Assembly (NCBI GenBank): GCA_018715645.1
Contig: DVLE01000062.1
Coordinates: forward strand, 1-42,129
Length of the DNA stretch: 42,129 bases
Direction of reading: 5' to 3'
From: Candidatus Merdisoma merdipullorum
GTDB taxonomy: Bacteria; Bacillota; Clostridia; Lachnospirales; Lachnospiraceae
Shown here: one piece after another, positions 39,393-42,129 of the stretch
Layout of the letters: the number at the start of each line of letters is the position of its first letter
Position numbering within the stretch: the first letter of the stretch is position 1
Position numbers and translations under genes: made by a program
Notes under the pieces: model-generated
Databases searched by the model: none
Told to the model about the DNA's origin: nothing
Seen by the model: the letters and a program-made list of their open reading frames with translations, nothing else

Positions 39393-41189
39393 ATGACGAC
39401 TAGAAAACGAAGGAAAAAAAGGAGAGTACGTGTCAATAGACGGATGGCGCCGGTGCTGGCGGCTTTGCTGCTGATCATTGTGGTTACGGCTGGCATGGGC
39501 ATCAGCTATCTGATTGAGAAATACAGTCCGTCCAAAGAGCGCATGGCCTGGACGGAATACTATTCTGCGACAGGCGAGGACGAGGTGGCGGTAATCCTGA
39601 ATAATGAGCTGACCGACATCAAAGGACGGATGATCGATGGAGAAGTTTATGTGACGACAGATACGCTCTATGAGTATCTTAACGATCGCTTTTACTGGGA
39701 CGCCCAGGAGAATCTGCTCCTGTATACGACGCCTACAGAAATCATTACAGCTCCTGTGGGGAGTACGAGCTATACGGTAGGAGACAGCAGCTACACGGAA
39801 ACTTACACGCCGGTTAAGGTGGATGGAGACACGGCCTATGTAGCTCTCGCTTTTATTCAGAAATATACGGCTCTTCAGTATGAAGTGATGACGGACGAGG
39901 TGAACCGTGTAAATCTCACGACGGAGTTTGGCACGGTGGAGACGGTTACGGTTAAAAGGAACGGCCAGGTGCGTTACCGGGCCGGAATCAAGAGCCCGAT
40001 TCTGACAGACGTGAAAAAGGGGGACGTGCTTTACGTGCTTCCGGAGGATGAGGACATCGGGGAATGGACGAAGGTTCGTACATCGGATGGGTTTATCGGT
40101 TATATCCGGAATAAAAACCTCGGAAGCCGGGGAGAGGAAACACTTGTGTCCAATTATGAGGAGCCCGTCTATACAAGCATTACAAAAGACTATACCATCA
40201 ACATGGCCTGGCATCAGGTGACAAACTCAGACGCAAACAATAATGTGCTGGAAATGATCGCGAATACGAAGGGGCTGACAACGATTTCGCCGACCTGGTT
40301 CTTCTTAAGCGATAATGAAGGAAATATCGAATCCCTGGCCAGCCAGACCTATGTGAATTACTGTCATCAGAACAATATCGAGGTATGGGGACTGGTGGAG
40401 GATATTAAATATAAGGATACGATTTTGGATTATGAGATCCTTTCCCGCACATCCTCCCGCCAGAGGCTGGTAAGCAATCTGATTGCAAGAGCGATAGAAT
40501 ATGATTTGGACGGGCTTAATATTGATTTTGAATATATAAATGAAGATTCGGCAAAGGCTTATCTGCAATTCCTGCGCGAGCTGTCTATCAGATGCCGTCA
40601 GAACGGAATCGTGCTTTCTGTAGACAATTACCGTCCTGCGGATCACAATGCTTTTTATGATCTGGATGAGCAGGGCGAAATCGTGGACTATGTCATTCTT
40701 ATGGGATATGACGAGCATTATGCGGGTTCCGATACCGCAGGCAGCGTCGCCAGTATCAACTGGGTGCGCGAAGGTATTGAACTGGCCTTGGAGCAGGTTC
40801 CTTCAGAAAAGCTCATAAACGCAGTACCTTTCTACACTCGGCTTTGGGAGGAGCGGCCTCTGACAGAGGAGGAGGAAGCAGAAGCAGGCATTGCGGCCAG
40901 CGACACCAGCGTTCATGTGGAGGTAACCAGTAAGGCCTACGGCATGGATGCCATAGACGAGGTGCTGGCGGCAAACGGAGCCGAGAAAACCTGGGATGAG
41001 ACCTCCGGCCAGTATTACGCGGAGTATACGGCGGATGGGAATACTTATAAAGTGTGGCTTGAAGAGGAGGAATCCATTGCCTTGAAGGCGTCGCTCATCA
41101 AGGAGTATAATCTGGCAGGAATTTCTGCATGGAAGCTGGGCTTTGAACGCCAGCAGATCTGGGATGTAATCCTTCGGTATGTAAATTAA
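39393..41189 (+). CDS. Membrane-anchored GH18-family glycosidase with SH3-like domain
   Basis: 598 residues from ATG 39393 (AGGAGG nine bases upstream; TATAAT at 39366-39371). The frame extends 5' through the palindromic repeat, which is not coding. The N-terminus is strongly basic, then one membrane helix (about 18-42). Residues 60-185 resemble a copper-amine-oxidase-type stalk domain, 195-250 an SH3-like domain (VLPEDEDIGEWTKVRT), and 255-598 a GH18 barrel with D373, D378 and E380 in DGLNIDFEY. The catalytic Glu is present. Relatives such as YaaH/SleL act on cortex or wall peptidoglycan, so it may be a spore or wall lysin. Confidence 0.92.
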   Translation: MTTRKRRKKRRVRVNRRMAPVLAALLLIIVVTAGMGISYLIEKYSPSKERMAWTEYYSATGEDEVAVILNNELTDIKGRMIDGEVYVTTDTLYEYLNDRFYWDAQENLLLYTTPTEIITAPVGSTSYTVGDSSYTETYTPVKVDGDTAYVALAFIQKYTALQYEVMTDEVNRVNLTTEFGTVETVTVKRNGQVRYRAGIKSPILTDVKKGDVLYVLPEDEDIGEWTKVRTSDGFIGYIRNKNLGSRGEETLVSNYEEPVYTSITKDYTINMAWHQVTNSDANNNVLEMIANTKGLTTISPTWFFLSDNEGNIESLASQTYVNYCHQNNIEVWGLVEDIKYKDTILDYEILSRTSSRQRLVSNLIARAIEYDLDGLNIDFEYINEDSAKAYLQFLRELSIRCRQNGIVLSVDNYRPADHNAFYDLDEQGEIVDYVILMGYDEHYAGSDTAGSVASINWVREGIELALEQVPSEKLINAVPFYTRLWEERPLTEEEEAEAGIAASDTSVHVEVTSKAYGMDAIDEVLAANGAEKTWDETSGQYYAEYTADGNTYKVWLEEEESIALKASLIKEYNLAGISAWKLGFERQQIWDVILRYVN

Positions 41190-41191
41190 AA

Positions 41192-41208
41192 GGCGCGCCG
41201 GCCGCGCC
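41192..41208 (+). repeat. GC-rich hairpin after the GH18 gene
   Basis: GGCGCG (41192-41197) pairs with CGCGCC (41203-41208) across CCGGC. No T-run follows. Confidence 0.6.
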
Positions 41209-41224
41209 GGGAATGAAAGACTGG

Positions 41225-41266
41225 AATCCGCCATATATTTCAGTAAGAAATGTATGGCGGATTTTT
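41225..41266 (+). terminator. Terminator hairpin overlapping the cwlD ribosome-binding region
   Basis: A 17-bp stem (41225-41241 with 41247-41263, one G-U pair), five-base loop, T-run 41262-41266. It ends three bases before the cwlD ATG at 41269, and the GGCGG that would serve as ribosome-binding site (41256-41260) is within its 3' arm. Confidence 0.85.
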
Positions 41267-41268
41267 GT

Positions 41269-41997
41269 ATGGAATTTTTGCGCAAAATAAAGGGAAGGCT
41301 GGGAAAAGGAAGCAGAGGACTTGGAATCGGTATGGCTGTCCTGGTGCTGGCGGCGGCCTTATATTTTTCCAGGAAAAGTTTTTGGGAGGAAGCTTCTGCG
41401 GGGGCTGCAAGGGAGGAGAACAGGCTGATTCTGATCGATGCGGGACACGGCGGGAATGATCCGGGAAAGGTAGGGGTGGACGGCACGCTGGAAAAGGATC
41501 TGAATCTGGAGCTTGCTAAAAAGCTGAAAACACTGCTGGAGCAGCAGGATATGGAGGTCATGCTGATTCGGGAGGAAGACAGGGGGCTTTACGATGAAGA
41601 TGCCTCAAATAAGAAAGTGCAGGATATGAAACGACGCTGCGCGCTGATCAATGAGGAGCAGCCTGCCTGCGTGATCAGTATTCACCAGAACAGCTACCAT
41701 GAGGAAAGTATCCATGGCGCCCAGGTGTTTTATTACAGCACCTCCAAAGAAAGCGAGCGTCTGGCCAATACTCTGCAGTCGGAGCTTGTCCGGGTGGCTG
41801 AACCGGAAAACACCAGGCCGGCGAAAGCCAACGACACTTACTATCTGCTGAAAAAAACGAACGTGCCGGTGGTGATTGTGGAGTGCGGATTCCTGAGCAA
41901 CTGGGAAGACTGCGCGAAGCTTCAGGACGAGGATTACCAGGATAAGCTGGTATGGGCGATTCATATGGGAGTGCTGAAATACATGAACGCGGACTGA
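41269..41997 (+). CDS. cwlD: N-acetylmuramoyl-L-alanine amidase (Amidase_3, CwlD-like)
   Basis: 242 residues from ATG 41269; an upstream in-frame ATG (41254) lies in the hairpin. One membrane helix (about 18-34), then the zinc amidase domain: H60 in ILIDAGHGGNDPG, E77 in GTLEKDLNLELA, His in CVISIHQNS, and the catalytic Glu in VVIVECGFLSN. It cuts the amide between muramic acid and the stem peptide. CwlD makes muramic-delta-lactam in spore cortex, and the single-domain, anchored form fits that role. The adjacent GH18 protein suggests shared spore or wall work. Confidence 0.9.
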   Translation: MEFLRKIKGRLGKGSRGLGIGMAVLVLAAALYFSRKSFWEEASAGAAREENRLILIDAGHGGNDPGKVGVDGTLEKDLNLELAKKLKTLLEQQDMEVMLIREEDRGLYDEDASNKKVQDMKRRCALINEEQPACVISIHQNSYHEESIHGAQVFYYSTSKESERLANTLQSELVRVAEPENTRPAKANDTYYLLKKTNVPVVIVECGFLSNWEDCAKLQDEDYQDKLVWAIHMGVLKYMNAD

Positions 41998-42003
41998 GCG
42001 CTA

Positions 42004-42129
42004 GTGTAAAGTTTTATTCGGAAAATAAGGTAGAGGACACCCCTTTGTGATAAAGTATTTAAGGCTGACAACCAAAATACAAACAAAGGAAGGTGTCCTC
42101 TATGCTTAACAGTATAAGATATTTTGAAG
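42004..42129 (+). mobile_element. Left end of a probable insertion sequence with a partial transposase gene
   Basis: Seven bases after cwlD the sequence changes to an AT-rich leader beginning GTGTAAAGTTTTATTCGG. A CDS begins at ATG 42102 (AAAGGAAGG upstream) and runs off the edge after nine codons (MLNSIRYFE). The leader folds strongly: TAGAGGACACC (42031-42041) with 42092-42102, and CCTTTGT (42042-42048) with ACAAAGG (42083-42089), hiding the ribosome-binding site and the first base of the start. Such protection is common in insertion sequences. The family cannot be told from nine residues, and the exact left boundary is a guess. Confidence 0.5.

Noticed and set aside
1-42129. CRISPR arrays, tRNA or rRNA genes
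   Set aside because: No regularly spaced repeats with unique spacers, no TTCGA-type T-arm with CCA end and no rRNA signature sequence were seen on either strand.

Overview
The window reads as chromosome of an anaerobic Gram-positive member of the Clostridia, most likely a gut Lachnospiraceae. Evidence: strong AGGAGG-type ribosome-binding sites, sigma-A promoters (many with an extended -10), the rpsF-ssb-rpsR and gdpP-rplI-dnaB clusters, a flavodiiron protein fused to rubredoxin and NADH reductase modules, DUF951, MecA, CwlD and a class B sortase. Species cannot be fixed from sequence alone.

Layout. 1-4.9 kb: the end of an extracytoplasmic flavinylated electron-transfer cluster (FMN-binding protein, Rnf/Nqr-like membrane protein), cutC, the flavin transferase apbE on the opposite strand, a Sfp-type phosphopantetheinyl transferase and sortase B. 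4.9-14.4 kb: sirtuin, DUF951, a PLP aminotransferase, a DivIVA-like coiled-coil protein with signal peptidase I, a CBS/DHH pyrophosphatase, flavin reductase, shikimate kinase, a LysM-G5-M23 envelope peptidase, a 36-residue membrane peptide and an ACT protein. 14.4-21.3 kb: a methyltransferase that appears to be transcribed leaderless, a large exported protein with a degenerate C39-like tail, an M29 aminopeptidase, and a membrane protein made of two fused CmpB-type domains. 21.3-22.6 kb: rpsF-ssb-rpsR.

22.6-23.3 kb is the most unusual segment. It lacks annotated-length genes but holds what looks like a complete type I toxin-antitoxin locus: a 30-residue holin-like membrane toxin on the minus strand, its structured mRNA leader, a convergent antisense RNA overlapping its 3' end, and a second orphan copy of the antisense RNA with its own promoter and terminator but no toxin gene. 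An inverted repeat joins the toxin mRNA's 5' leader to its 3' tail. It is followed by a Suv3-like RNA helicase with a C-terminal zinc ribbon and the 845-residue flavodiiron fusion.

28.2-31.7 kb: a GntR regulator divergent from a SIS-domain protein and PTS IIB/IIC genes of the ascorbate type, with no IIA. 31.7-35.7 kb: gdpP, rplI and dnaB in one tightly overlapping operon. 35.7-36.4 kb is a deletion scar joining the 3' ends of two formerly divergent genes (a DeoR-like regulator and an FGGY sugar kinase). 36.4-38.6 kb: a MerR-like regulator, a 2[4Fe-4S] ferredoxin, a DUF1858 protein and mecA. 38.6-39.4 kb is non-coding with duplicated palindromic elements. The right end carries a GH18 lysin-like protein, the amidase cwlD and the first bases of a probable insertion sequence whose start codon is buried in a long stem.

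Common themes: envelope remodelling (sortase, signal peptidase, M23, GH18, CwlD), flavin redox and oxygen defence (ApbE substrates, flavodiiron protein, flavin reductase, ferredoxin) and DHH phosphoesterases (pyrophosphatase, GdpP). No tRNA, rRNA or CRISPR array was seen.
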